From assembly GCA_964491665.1 (NCBI GenBank), contig CAZBII010000087.1, forward strand, positions 1 to 18,922: a DNA stretch of 18,922 nt. The letters are read 5' to 3'. The notes beneath the pieces were generated by a model, which was not told where the DNA came from, ran no database searches, and saw only the letters and a program-made list of their open reading frames with translations. Below, one piece after another: positions 7,558 through 15,083 of this stretch. Both the position numbers and the translations under genes were made by a program. The DNA comes from Ch67 sp964491665 (GTDB lineage Bacteria > Pseudomonadota > Gammaproteobacteria > Pseudomonadales > Ketobacteraceae). Every line of letters starts with the position of its first letter. Within the stretch, counting starts at the first letter, position 1.

Positions 7558-8661
7558 TCAGATCACGATCAGTTCGGCACGCAGCGCGCCGGCCTGTTTG
7601 AGCGCTTCAAGAATCGCCATCAGATCACCCGGCGCCATGCCGACGCGATTGACGGCAGTGACGATCTCATCCAGCGTCACGCTGTTTTCAACCTTGAACA
7701 TGTGGCTCTTTTCCTGGGCCACATCCACCTGGCTGCTCGGCGTAACCGTGGTACGTCCGCCAGCAAGCGCATTGGGTTGCGACACCTGCACATCTTCGGA
7801 AATGGTGACGGTGAGATTGCCGTGCGTAACGGCTGCGGGCGATACCTTCACGTTGTTCCCCACCACGATGGTGCCGGTGCGGGAATTGATGATCACCTTG
7901 GCCGACACTTCTGCCGGTTCCACATCCAGATTTTCCAGCACGGACAGATAGGTCACCCGCTGGGAAGGATCGCGCGGCGCAGTCACGGTAATCGAAGTGG
8001 CATCCATGGAACGGGCGACACCGGGGCCCAGCAGGCGATTGATTTCCTCGCGCACACGCTTGGCGGTAGTAAAGTCCGGCTCGTGCAGATTGAACGTCAG
8101 CGTATCGCCTTCCATAAAAGGATTGGGTGCTGCCACTTCCACGGTAGCGCCATTAGGAATGCGGCCAACGCTGGGCACGTTCACAGTAATTTTCGAGCCG
8201 TCACTGCCTTCGGCACCAAAGCCACCCACTACCAGATCACCCTGCGCCACGGCATACACACGGCCATCGGCGCCGCGCAGCGGTGTCATCAGCAGCGTGC
8301 CGCCACGCAGACTGGTGGCATTGCCAATCGACGACACGGTAATGTCAACACGCTGGCCTGGCTTGGCAAACGGCGGCAGCTCGGAATGAATGGAAACAGC
8401 AGCGACGTTTTTCAGTTTCGGTGTGAGCTTGTCAGGAACACTGATGCCGAACTGTTCCATCATGTTGCGGAAGGTCTGCGCAGTAAACGGCGTCTGGCTG
8501 GTCTTGTCGCCAGTACCATCCAGCCCCACTACCAGACCGTAACCAATCAGCTGGTTGGTGCGCACACCCTGCACATCGGAAATGTCTTTCAGACGGTCTG
8601 CCTGCGCCAGCGGCGCAACCAGCATCAATATCGAGAACGCATACTTCACAATGGATTTCAT
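7558..8661 (-). CDS. flgI: Flagellar P-ring protein FlgI
   Basis: FlgI forms the P-ring, the bushing around the rod in the peptidoglycan layer. The 367-residue precursor carries a Sec signal peptide (MKSIVKYAFSILMLVAPLAQA, cleavage expected after A21). The mature protein starts DRLKDISDVQGVRTNQLIGY and contains GLVVGLDGTGDKT, the family signature near residues 42-56. The C-terminus (residues 330-367, GMAPGDLMAILEALKQAGAL) is typical. Length is normal for the family and no defect is visible. It sits between flgH and flgJ with 15 bp from the flgH stop. Folding of FlgI in the periplasm normally needs FlgA, which is encoded in this window on the other strand. Confidence 0.98.
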   Translation of the reverse strand: MKSIVKYAFSILMLVAPLAQADRLKDISDVQGVRTNQLIGYGLVVGLDGTGDKTSQTPFTAQTFRNMMEQFGISVPDKLTPKLKNVAAVSIHSELPPFAKPGQRVDITVSSIGNATSLRGGTLLMTPLRGADGRVYAVAQGDLVVGGFGAEGSDGSKITVNVPSVGRIPNGATVEVAAPNPFMEGDTLTFNLHEPDFTTAKRVREEINRLLGPGVARSMDATSITVTAPRDPSQRVTYLSVLENLDVEPAEVSAKVIINSRTGTIVVGNNVKVSPAAVTHGNLTVTISEDVQVSQPNALAGGRTTVTPSSQVDVAQEKSHMFKVENSVTLDEIVTAVNRVGMAPGDLMAILEALKQAGALRAELIVI

Positions 8662-8676
8662 GACATCAACCTCAAG

Positions 8677-9375
8677 TCAGAAAGGCCACCAGGGGCTGTT
8701 GAACACGCGCGAGGCCCAACCCTGCTCCTGGGCATCTGCCAGCGCTCCGGTTGCGCTGTAGGTAATCCGTGCATCGGCCATGCGGCTGGAAATGACCGTG
8801 TTGTCCGGTGCAATATCAGATGGCCGCAGCAGGCCTTCCAGACGGATGAATTCATCACCCTGCGACAGCGTCATCCACTTCTCGCCGCGCACCACCATCA
8901 CGCCATTCGACAGCACGTCGGCTACGGTCACGGAAATCTGGCCTACCAGACGATTGCTCTGGTCCGATCCTGCATCACCGGCAAACTCCCGCTTGTTTTC
9001 TGCGTTGGCGCCCAGATTGAAACGCTTGCCCTGAAAACCGGGCAGATGAAAACTCGGCTCCACACCCATCACGTTATCCACGCTCATGTCGAGCGAATCA
9101 TCCTTGGTGATGTCGGTCTTGTTGCTTTTTGACGAAATGGTTTTTTCATCCAGATAAACCGTGATGATGTCGCCGATGCGGCGCGCCCGCTTGTCTTCCC
9201 ACAGGCTGATACCGGCGCCGCTGGCATAAATGGACCCAGCCGCCTTGGATGACGCCGCCGGTTCCAGCGGCATGACCGGTGAATAACGCGGATCGCCAGG
9301 GCTGGGCTTGTTTGGCGTTGTGCAGCCGGCCAGAACCAGCGCGGCGAACAGCAAAACAAGAACGGACGCTTTCAT
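8677..9375 (-). CDS. flgH: Flagellar L-ring lipoprotein FlgH
   Basis: FlgH is the outer-membrane lipoprotein that forms the L-ring around the distal rod. From the chosen ATG the product is 232 residues. A lipoprotein signal peptide ends in the lipobox LAGC, with C18 as the lipidated residue. Family motifs include SLWEDKRARRIGDIITV and the C-terminal VSVTVADVLSNGVMVVRGEK-type region (about residues 145-175), followed by FIRLEGLLRPSDI. A longer frame could begin at GTG (9384), but that codon lies inside the ribosome binding site GAGGTG, 6 bases before the ATG, so 9375 is preferred. The gene follows flgG by 14 bp in the rod/ring operon. Confidence 0.96.
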   Translation of the reverse strand: MKASVLVLLFAALVLAGCTTPNKPSPGDPRYSPVMPLEPAASSKAAGSIYASGAGISLWEDKRARRIGDIITVYLDEKTISSKSNKTDITKDDSLDMSVDNVMGVEPSFHLPGFQGKRFNLGANAENKREFAGDAGSDQSNRLVGQISVTVADVLSNGVMVVRGEKWMTLSQGDEFIRLEGLLRPSDIAPDNTVISSRMADARITYSATGALADAQEQGWASRVFNSPWWPF

Positions 9376-9381
9376 GACAAT

Positions 9382-9387
9382 CACCTC
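9382..9387 (-). promoter_or_regulatory. Ribosome binding site deciding the flgH start
   Basis: GAGGTG lies six bases before the ATG at 9375. The alternative upstream GTG codon is part of this site, which argues against its use as a start. Confidence 0.75.
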
Positions 9388-9389
9388 AA

Positions 9390-10175
9390 TTACAACTGCT
9401 GGCTGATGAACTGCAGCATCTGGTCAACAGTGGAAATGACCTTGGAATTCATTTCATAGGCGCGCTGGGTTTCGATCATGTTCACCATCTCTTCCACCAC
9501 GTTGACGTTGGAACTTTCCAGCGCGCCCTGGATGACCGGGCCAATACCGTTTTCGGCAGGCGCACCCTGGGTCGGCGCACCGGAGGCCACGGTTTCACGG
9601 AACAGATTGCCACCCAGAGCTTCCAGACCCGATGGATTGATGAAATCCGCCAGCTGGATATTGCCGATCTGTGACGATTCCCCGGTCTGTGCATCCACCA
9701 CACTCACGACGCCATCGGTACCGATCGTGACGCTGTGCGCGCCTTCCGGCACAGTGATGCCAGGCTCAAGCGGAAAGCCGGTGGAATTGACAATCTGTCC
9801 ATTGGAATCGATCTGGAAAGCACCGTCGCGGGTGTAATTGATTGAGCCATCCGGCATCAGGATCTGGAAAAATCCGCGACCATTGATGGCGACATCCAGC
9901 GCCTGATCGGTAACTTCGATAGTGCCCTGGGTGAATTCCTTCTGTGTCGCCACCATCCGCACACCCGATCCCAGCTGCAGACCGGAAGGCAACTCGGTAT
10001 TTTGCGAAGACGCTCCACCGGGCTGACGGTTGATCTGGTACAGCAAATCCTGAAACACGGCGCGATCCCGCTTGAAGCCGGTGGTGCTGACGTTCGCCAT
10101 GTTGTTGGAGATCGTGCGCAGGCGGGTGTCCTGCGCGCTCAATCCGGTTTTGCTGACCCAAAGGGATGAATGCAT
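9390..10175 (-). CDS. flgG: Distal rod protein FlgG
   Basis: FlgG builds the distal rod, the drive shaft inside the P and L rings, and in known motors is present in far more copies than FlgF, FlgB or FlgC. The 261-residue product starts MHSSLWVSKTGLSAQDTRL and has the rod family motif SNNMANVSTTGFKRDRAVF (residues 23-41). Next comes the FlgG-specific segment QLGSGVRMVATQKEFTQG near residues 66-83. The C-terminus has SSNVNVVEEMVNMIETQRAYE and a terminal helix ending FISQQL. GGAG precedes the ATG by about seven bases. A 95-bp gap with an imperfect hairpin separates it from flgF, whereas the other genes of this operon are spaced by 12-36 bp. Confidence 0.98.
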   Translation of the reverse strand: MHSSLWVSKTGLSAQDTRLRTISNNMANVSTTGFKRDRAVFQDLLYQINRQPGGASSQNTELPSGLQLGSGVRMVATQKEFTQGTIEVTDQALDVAINGRGFFQILMPDGSINYTRDGAFQIDSNGQIVNSTGFPLEPGITVPEGAHSVTIGTDGVVSVVDAQTGESSQIGNIQLADFINPSGLEALGGNLFRETVASGAPTQGAPAENGIGPVIQGALESSNVNVVEEMVNMIETQRAYEMNSKVISTVDQMLQFISQQL

Positions 10176-10197
10176 ACACTACTCCAGTCGTTTTGCC

Positions 10198-10232
10198 GGC
10201 AAATCATTTCCTGTCGCGGGAAAGCATTTGCC
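10198..10232 (-). other. Intercistronic hairpin between flgF and flgG
   Basis: GGCAAAT (10198-10204) pairs with ATTTGCC (10226-10232), and TTTCC (10207-10211) with GGAAA (10219-10223). A 2x2 internal loop separates the two stem parts, and the apical loop is 7 bases. It sits in the only long gap of the operon, shortly upstream of the flgG ribosome binding site. There is no T tract, so it is not a typical terminator. The palindrome TTTGCCGGCAAA (10192-10203) overlaps its edge and could form a competing fold. Function is unknown. Confidence 0.5.
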
Positions 10233-10270
10233 GATCACTGATTCATGACGGCGTAAATCCGTCGCTTGTC

Positions 10271-11008
10271 TTAACCTTGCAGTATCCGTGCCGCTGATTC
10301 GTCATTTTCCTGTGCGGTCTGCATCATCCGCACGTTCATGTCGAACAGGCGCGAGTGGGTGATAACCGATGCCAGTTCATTCACTGCATTCACGTTGGAA
10401 CCTTCCAGCATGCCATTCACTACCTGCACATCGGCGCTGGCTTCGAGCGGTGCGCCATCGCGGGTACGGAACAGACCGTCCTCGCCTTTCACCAACTGAT
10501 TCGCTTCCGGTTTCACCAGTTTCAGTCGCGCAATTTGCGTAACGGCCTGCGAAGGTTCACCCAGTCCGCGAATCGACATCGTGCCGTCGTCGCCCATCAC
10601 CAGCGTTTCATACTCCGGCAGAATCACCGGGCCGGCGTCGCCCATTACCGGCAGACCGGTGCCGGTAGTCACCAGTCCGGTCACCGTGCGCTGCAAATCG
10701 CCTGCGCGCGTGTAGGCTTCCGTGCCATCCGGCATCTGCACCGCCAGCCAGCCTTCACCCTTGATGGCAATATCCAGATCCCGTCCGGTTTCCATCATCG
10801 AGCCCGCACTCAGGTCGGTGCCCGGACGTTCGCCCATCGCATAGGCACGGGTGGGATAGGTTTCGCCGAATACCGACATGGCGCGGTACTGATGCAGATC
10901 CGCCTTGAAGCCGCTGGTGGAAATGTTCGCCAGGTTGTTGGCACGCAGACGCTGCGCGTCCAGTGCTTCTTTCGCCCCGGTCATCGATACATAGAGAAGT
11001 TTGTCCAT
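10271..11008 (-). CDS. flgF: Proximal rod protein FlgF
   Basis: FlgF is one of the proximal rod subunits between the MS ring and the FlgG distal rod. From the chosen ATG the product is 245 residues, starting MDKLLYVSMTGAKEALDAQ with the rod motif NNLANISTSGFKADL (about residues 24-38). It has the FlgF/FlgG domain features DLDIAIKGEGWLAVQMPDG and the C-terminal GSNVNAVNELASVI region. The open frame continues 27 codons upstream, but those codons overlap the promoter and leader and do not resemble FlgF; MDKLLY is the family start and has AGGTG four bases before it. It is the first gene of the flgFGHIJKL operon and is preceded by a sigma-54 promoter. Confidence 0.97.
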   Translation of the reverse strand: MDKLLYVSMTGAKEALDAQRLRANNLANISTSGFKADLHQYRAMSVFGETYPTRAYAMGERPGTDLSAGSMMETGRDLDIAIKGEGWLAVQMPDGTEAYTRAGDLQRTVTGLVTTGTGLPVMGDAGPVILPEYETLVMGDDGTMSIRGLGEPSQAVTQIARLKLVKPEANQLVKGEDGLFRTRDGAPLEASADVQVVNGMLEGSNVNAVNELASVITHSRLFDMNVRMMQTAQENDESAARILQG

Positions 11009-11012
11009 GCTG

Positions 11013-11018
11013 CACCTG
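11013..11018 (-). promoter_or_regulatory. Ribosome binding site supporting the flgF start
   Basis: CAGGTG lies four bases upstream of the ATG at 11008. It selects the family-typical MDKLLY start over the longer open frame. Confidence 0.6.
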
Positions 11019-11079
11019 TTGCCGGTATTGAATCCGGTCGTCAAATTGCCAGCGCTTTCCGCGCATCTACAACAGGGAT

Positions 11080-11095
11080 TGCAATTCACTTGCCA
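11080..11095 (-). promoter_or_regulatory. Sigma-54 promoter of the flgF operon
   Basis: On the minus strand TGGCAAGTGAATTGCA matches the sigma-54 consensus TGGCAC(G)-N4-TTGCA with the invariant GG (11093-11094) and GC (11081-11082) exactly ten bases apart. Transcription would begin near 11069, giving a leader of about 60 nt to flgF. Sigma-54 control with a FleQ/FleR-type activator is the known scheme for rod and ring operons in Pseudomonas and Vibrio. No activator site was identified. Confidence 0.9.
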
Positions 11096-11125
11096 AAAAT
11101 GAAAAGCCCCGCAGAGCGGGGCTTT
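11096..11125 (-). terminator. Intrinsic terminator of the flgBCDE operon
   Basis: AAAGCCCCGC and GCGGGGCTTT form a perfect 10-bp stem with a 3-base loop (11113-11115). On the minus strand it is followed by TTTTCATTTTT. It lies 23 bp after the flgE stop. The T-rich tail ends right next to the -24 element of the flgF sigma-54 promoter, so the two operons abut. Confidence 0.95.
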
Positions 11126-11148
11126 AAGGTGCGGAATATCCGTCAGGA

Positions 11149-12453
11149 TCAGCGGATATTGATGATGGTCTGGGTAATGGCGTTGGACGTTTCGATGGAC
11201 TTCGCGTTGGCCTGGAAATTCCGCTGCGCGGTGATCAGCGTCACCAGTTCCTTGGTCAGATCCACGTTCGAAGTTTCCAGCGCGCCCGACTGCACCAGTC
11301 CAAAACTGGACGTGCCCGCTTCACCGGGAATCGGCTCGCCGGATGAAGTCGACGCGCGCCAGCTGGTGTTGCCGATCTGCAGCAGACCCTGCGGATTGGA
11401 GAAGCGCGCCAGCGCCACCTTGCCGACCGATTCGGTCTGGCCGTTGGAATAGGTAGCCTGGATGACACCTTGCTCGTTCACATTCAGCCCTGTCAGACGG
11501 CCAATGGTAAAACCGTTCTGCGACAGGGTATTGACCGTGAAAGGAGATGCAAACTGCGTTGGTGTATTGCCACTGAAATCAAACGTCACCTGCTGGGTGG
11601 GGTCGGCACCGTTCGTCAGCAGACCGCCAAACTGATCAGTGCGGATCACGGTGGGCGTGGTGCCGGTAAATATGCCCTGCTGGTTGAATTCCAGAATGCC
11701 ATAGGGCGTGGTACCGCCAGCACCGTCATCCAGTGCGATGGGCTGGATGACACCGGCATCATCGGTAATGCCGAGATGCACACGCCAGCTGTTGGTGCCA
11801 GCACCCACTGTGGTGTCCTTGGCGAAATAGGCAGTTGCGATATGCGATGCACCCAGACTGTCATACAGCGTGATCGAAGTGGATGCCGTGTACGTATTGG
11901 GTTGCGCGGGATCGAACGTCACGCCGGCCAGGTCAGTTGCAGTTGCCGGCAGGTTGACGCCAATTTCCACTTCGTTGGTTGCCTGCGGAGCACCGGCGGT
12001 ATCCGGCAGCTGCAGTGGCGTGGTGGACGACAGCGCGGTGGCGGTAACGGTTCCGTTGGCATTCACCGGAAATACCTGCAGAAACTGGCCGGCGGTGTTC
12101 ACCACGAAGCCGTTGCTGTCGACACCGAAAGCACCGGCGCGGCTGTAAATACGTTCCTGGCTGACCTGATCGGGCGACATGACAAAAAAGCCCTCGCCGC
12201 TGATAGCCAGATCCAGTGCCTGGGAAGTGAAATCCAGATTGCCCTGCTCGAACAGCTGGGTCACGTCCTGCAACAGCACACCGTTACCGATGGCGGTATC
12301 GCTGTTGCCAAAGGTGGAATTCGCATAGATGTCGCCAAACATGGTGCGCGACTGCTTGAAGCCCGTGGTTTCCACGTTGGCGATGTTGTTGCTGGTGACA
12401 TCCAGTTGAGCCTGGGCTGCGTTCAAACCACTCAGCGCAATATTGAAACTCAT
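11149..12453 (-). CDS. flgE: Flagellar hook protein FlgE
   Basis: FlgE polymerises under the FlgD cap to form the curved hook, the universal joint. The 434-residue product begins MSFNIALSGLNAAQAQLDVT with the axial family motif SNNIANVETTGFKQSR (residues 21-36). It shows the FlgE segment LDLAISGEGFFVM, a large variable beta domain from about 140 to 340, and the C-terminal SNVDLTKELVTLITAQRNFQ, ending in a helix with ITQTIINIR. No cysteine is present. AGGAGT lies upstream of the ATG, which is 16 bp after flgD. It is the last gene of the flgB operon, marked by the strong terminator behind it. The size is near the usual range. Confidence 0.98.
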   Translation of the reverse strand: MSFNIALSGLNAAQAQLDVTSNNIANVETTGFKQSRTMFGDIYANSTFGNSDTAIGNGVLLQDVTQLFEQGNLDFTSQALDLAISGEGFFVMSPDQVSQERIYSRAGAFGVDSNGFVVNTAGQFLQVFPVNANGTVTATALSSTTPLQLPDTAGAPQATNEVEIGVNLPATATDLAGVTFDPAQPNTYTASTSITLYDSLGASHIATAYFAKDTTVGAGTNSWRVHLGITDDAGVIQPIALDDGAGGTTPYGILEFNQQGIFTGTTPTVIRTDQFGGLLTNGADPTQQVTFDFSGNTPTQFASPFTVNTLSQNGFTIGRLTGLNVNEQGVIQATYSNGQTESVGKVALARFSNPQGLLQIGNTSWRASTSSGEPIPGEAGTSSFGLVQSGALETSNVDLTKELVTLITAQRNFQANAKSIETSNAITQTIINIR

Positions 12454-12469
12454 ACCTTACTCCTGACGA

Positions 12470-13153
12470 TTAACGTACTTCTTGAATTGCGGACGATGCG
12501 ATCTGGCCGATACCGTTCAGATTCAGCACCATGCCGCCTTCGTTATCTACGATGCTGACACTGTTGACGCGATTGAAAACACTGGTTTCCAGCGCAGCGT
12601 TCTTGCCTTTGGCCATGCCTTCGATGGCAATGGTGTAATTGCCGGCCGGCAAACTGTTGCCGCTGTCATCCAGACCGTCCCATTCGAACGGTGTCGCGGC
12701 GTCACCCACATTGCCCAGATCACGGGTCGCCACCACGGCGCCGCTGGCATTTTTCACGGTCATCACCAGATCACCGGCGGCCTGCCCTTCCGCAATCATG
12801 CCGCTGATGCTGCCGCCCGCTTCAAGATAGGCCTTGCTGCCTTTGGTCAGAACATCGCGCCCCACCAGAGCTGTCGCCTGCAACGCCTGCGAAGAGCGGT
12901 ACATCGAACCTATGTCCTGCACGGTGGTATTCAGATTCTGCACACCTTCAAGCGTGCTGAACTGCGCCAGCTGGGCAACGAAATCACGCTGGTCTGTCGG
13001 GTTCAGCGGATCCTGATTGCGTAACTGCGCCAGCAGCAGGTTCATGAACATATTCTTGTCCGTGGCAGAAGCGTTACTCTTCTCGTCGTCCTGCTTCTTG
13101 CCGATGCCCAGATCTTCCCAGACACTATTGTTTGTTACGCTTGAAACTGTCAT
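12470..13153 (-). CDS. flgD: Hook assembly cap / scaffolding protein FlgD
   Basis: FlgD forms the cap at the hook tip and lets FlgE subunits assemble; it is discarded when the hook is complete. From the chosen ATG the product is 227 residues, starting MTVSSVTNNSVWEDLG. The conserved N-terminal block KNMFMNLLLAQLRNQDPLNP is near residues 34-53, followed by QRDFVAQLAQFSTLEGVQNL. The C-terminal half (about 85-225) holds the FlgD Ig-like and Tudor-like domains (FEWDGLDDSGNSLPAGNYT). Ten further codons upstream are open, but GGGGATAG lies just before MTVSS and the extension overlaps the end of flgC, so the shorter start is preferred. It is the third gene of the flgBCDE operon. Confidence 0.96.
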   Translation of the reverse strand: MTVSSVTNNSVWEDLGIGKKQDDEKSNASATDKNMFMNLLLAQLRNQDPLNPTDQRDFVAQLAQFSTLEGVQNLNTTVQDIGSMYRSSQALQATALVGRDVLTKGSKAYLEAGGSISGMIAEGQAAGDLVMTVKNASGAVVATRDLGNVGDAATPFEWDGLDDSGNSLPAGNYTIAIEGMAKGKNAALETSVFNRVNSVSIVDNEGGMVLNLNGIGQIASSAIQEVR

Positions 13154-13179
13154 GTCAGCTATCCCCGAACGATTCGTTA

Positions 13180-13623
13180 TCAACGACCCAGCGTCAGCGC
13201 CTGCTGCATCATCTGCTTGGCGGAGTTCATCACATCAACGTTGGTCTGGAAGGCACGGGATGCGCTGATCATGTTGGCCATTTCCTCCACGATATTGACA
13301 TTGGGATAGGCCACATAGCCATTTTCATCAGCGGCCGGATGTCCGGGTTCATAGCGCATCTGCAGCGGCGCATCGCTTTCCACAATGCCCAGCACATTCA
13401 CACCGCTGCCGGCATCCGGCGTAGTCGCGGAGAAGCCAAACGGCGTTTTCTGCATTTCGGACTGCAACTGCGCGGCAAACACCGGATGCCGTGCGCGATA
13501 GGTTTCGTCCACGTTACTGCTCACGCTCTCGGCGTTGGCAATGTTGGAGCTGGTGGCATTCAGGCGCACGGACTGCGCGCTCATCCCGCTACCGGCAATG
13601 TCGAACACATTCATCAGTGACAT
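13180..13623 (-). CDS. flgC: Proximal rod protein FlgC
   Basis: FlgC is a proximal rod subunit assembled with FlgB and FlgF. The 147-residue product begins MSLMNVFDIAGSGMSAQSVR and has the rod motif SSNIANAESVSSNVDETYRA near residues 25-44. It also shows the FlgC-specific YPNVNIVEEMANMISASRAFQ and terminal helix NSAKQMMQQALTLGR. GGGAGA lies upstream of the ATG, inside the end of flgB; flgB stops only 2 bp before this start, so translational coupling is likely. Length is normal for the family. Confidence 0.98.
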   Translation of the reverse strand: MSLMNVFDIAGSGMSAQSVRLNATSSNIANAESVSSNVDETYRARHPVFAAQLQSEMQKTPFGFSATTPDAGSGVNVLGIVESDAPLQMRYEPGHPAADENGYVAYPNVNIVEEMANMISASRAFQTNVDVMNSAKQMMQQALTLGR

Positions 13624-13625
13624 GA

Positions 13626-14030
13626 TTATTCTCCCTTGATCGCCGTCAGCAGTGACTTGATCTTGCCGTTGAGAAATTCAAAGGCGGCCTGGTATTCCAT
13701 GGTGTTGCGGGCGAATTCGGTTCTTTCGCGATCGGCGTCCACGGTATTGCCGTCAATGGCAGGCTGACTGGGTGTGCGGTATTTCAGGCCGTTGATGGAA
13801 TCCGATTCCAGCAAGCCCTGCATGTGACCGGAACTCGAGGTCTGCATGGGCACCAGACCGCTGCTCTCGCCCATCCGGTTCTTCAGCACTTCACCAAAAT
13901 CCAGATCGCGCGCCTGGTAGCCCGGCGTATCGGCGTTGGCGATATTGCTCGCCAGCACGGTCGAGCGGTCAGACCGCAGTTGCAGTGCGTACTGATGAAT
14001 GCCCAGATGCTTGTCGATGCTGATTGCCAT
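13626..14030 (-). CDS. flgB: Proximal rod protein FlgB
   Basis: FlgB is the rod subunit nearest the MS ring and export gate. The 134-residue product starts MAISIDKHLGIHQYALQLRSD-like, with the diagnostic NIANADTPGYQARDLDF block (about residues 33-48). The C-terminus has RTEFARNTMEYQAAFEFL followed by GKIKSLLTAIKGE. A GTG three codons upstream (14039) is possible, but the ATG at 14030 aligns with the usual family start. The ribosome binding site is poor (GAAGAG). It is the first gene of flgBCDE, with a sigma-54 promoter about 43 bp upstream. Confidence 0.96.
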   Translation of the reverse strand: MAISIDKHLGIHQYALQLRSDRSTVLASNIANADTPGYQARDLDFGEVLKNRMGESSGLVPMQTSSSGHMQGLLESDSINGLKYRTPSQPAIDGNTVDADRERTEFARNTMEYQAAFEFLNGKIKSLLTAIKGE

Positions 14031-14072
14031 ACTCTTCACGCCATCACAAAAATTTGCCTGTGCGCGAATATA

Positions 14073-14088
14073 AGCAACGCCTGTGCCA
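14073..14088 (-). promoter_or_regulatory. Sigma-54 promoter of the flgBCDE operon
   Basis: On the minus strand TGGCACAGGCGTTGCT has the invariant GG (14086-14087) and GC (14074-14075) ten bases apart and departs from the consensus TGGCACG-N4-TTGCT at a single position. A start near 14062 would leave a short leader of about 30 nt before flgB. It is the best sigma-54 match in the window. Confidence 0.94.
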
Positions 14089-14151
14089 GCAAATCGAAAG
14101 CAATGATTTTCAACGAGTTAGGATTTTGAGTGCGTCAAAATAACCACGACG

Positions 14152-14171
14152 GGCGGCAAAGCCCTTCCGCC
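14152..14171 (-). terminator. Possible weak terminator after cheR
   Basis: GGCGG and CCGCC are separated by ten bases about 25 bp after the cheR stop, and TTATTTT follows some 10 bases later on the minus strand. The overlapping palindrome CCGCCGGCGG (14167-14176) offers a competing fold. No T tract directly abuts the stem, so factor-independent termination is uncertain. Confidence 0.3.
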
Positions 14172-14195
14172 GGCGGCAAAGGCTGAAACCGCGCG

Positions 14196-15041
14196 CTATT
14201 TTTTGACGTAGGCAACGCCGGGTGTGTAGTAGCGGATCTCGAAAAGATCGTTCAGACCTTTTGGCGTTTCCGAGCCGCCCAGGAACAGGATGCCACCGGG
14301 ATTCAGCACGCGGTGGATATTGGTGATGATCTGCTTTTGCAGATCACTGGAGAAATAAATCAGCACGTTACGACAAAATACAACATCGAATTTGCCGATA
14401 TTGATGAAACTTTCCTTGAGGTTGATGGAACGGAATTCCACCCGGCGCTTGATCTCGGGCTTCACTTCCCAGGCGCCTTCATTGTCATGTTTGAAGTACA
14501 GATCCAGGCGCTCGTCCGACATGCCGCGTTTCAATGCCAGCGGTTCATACAGGCCGCGCTTCGCCGTCTCCAGTACCTTGGTGGAAATATCCGTCGCCAG
14601 AATCCTGACGTTCTTGTTGGTCAGCTGAAAATTCTTGCGCCGTATCTCTTCCACGCAGATTGAAATGGAATAGGGTTCCTGGCCAGTGGAACAGGCCGCA
14701 CACCAGATATTGATGTCACCGGGCTTCTTGGCCAGTTCCGGCAACAACTGGTTCTGCAGGTAATCGAAGGGATGCTTGTCACGAAACCAGAGTGTTTCAT
14801 TGGTGGTCATCGCATCGATGACCTGCTGGCGCAGCTTCGACGCTCCCGGCCGGTCGATTTCCTTGATCAGCTGCGACAGGGATTGCAGATCATTGTCTTT
14901 CAGCAATTTGCGCAGACGGCTGTCGATCAGGTAATTCTTGTTGTCCCCCAGCAGAATGCCGCAGGATTTTTCCAGGAATGTTCGGAAGTTGCCGTATTCG
15001 GCATCGCTGAACTGGGACTGGTTGGATGCTGAAAACACCAT
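14196..15041 (-). CDS. cheR: Chemotaxis receptor methyltransferase CheR
   Basis: CheR transfers methyl groups from S-adenosylmethionine to glutamates of chemoreceptors, providing adaptation opposite to CheB. The 281-residue product has the N-terminal helical CheR domain (about 1-75, with RLRKLLKDNDLQSLSQLIKE). The signature TTNETLWFRD follows at 79-88, then the SAM-binding loop AACSTGQEPYS at 115-125. The fold continues with ILATDIS (147-153), FDVVFCRNVLIYF (218-230) and GGILFLGGSE near 249-258. There is no C-terminal TPR or receptor-pentapeptide tail binding extension. It follows cheV by 42 bp, a gap containing a GC hairpin, and is probably co-transcribed with it. The cheV-cheR-flgA arrangement also occurs in Pseudomonas. 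Confidence 0.97.
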   Translation of the reverse strand: MVFSASNQSQFSDAEYGNFRTFLEKSCGILLGDNKNYLIDSRLRKLLKDNDLQSLSQLIKEIDRPGASKLRQQVIDAMTTNETLWFRDKHPFDYLQNQLLPELAKKPGDINIWCAACSTGQEPYSISICVEEIRRKNFQLTNKNVRILATDISTKVLETAKRGLYEPLALKRGMSDERLDLYFKHDNEGAWEVKPEIKRRVEFRSINLKESFINIGKFDVVFCRNVLIYFSSDLQKQIITNIHRVLNPGGILFLGGSETPKGLNDLFEIRYYTPGVAYVKK

Positions 15042-15060
15042 TATCGCTTCTCAGAGGAAA

Positions 15061-15080
15061 CGCGCGGGAAACCCCGCGCG
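15061..15080 (-). other. GC-rich hairpin between cheV and cheR
   Basis: CGCGCGGG (15061-15068) and CCCGCGCG (15073-15080) form a perfect 8-bp GC stem with a 4-base loop. It begins 3 bp after the cheV stop and ends about 20 bases before the cheR ATG. On the minus strand it is followed by TTTCC, too short a T run for an efficient terminator. It could attenuate transcription or protect the 3' end of a cheV message; both are inference. Confidence 0.6.
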
Positions 15081-15083
15081 TGC

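Noticed and set aside
7099..9132. A 677-codon open frame on the plus strand opposite flgJ, flgI and flgH
   Set aside because: It is in the same codon register as all three minus-strand genes, has shadow-like composition and matches no family. The same register explains the long plus-strand frames opposite flgF (10355-11452), flgE (11470-12558) and cheV (15087-16052).
14151..14182. Repeated GGCGGCAAAG-like units after cheR as a possible repeat array
   Set aside because: Only two imperfect copies exist and they overlap a palindrome; more likely a hairpin than a repeat family or CRISPR.
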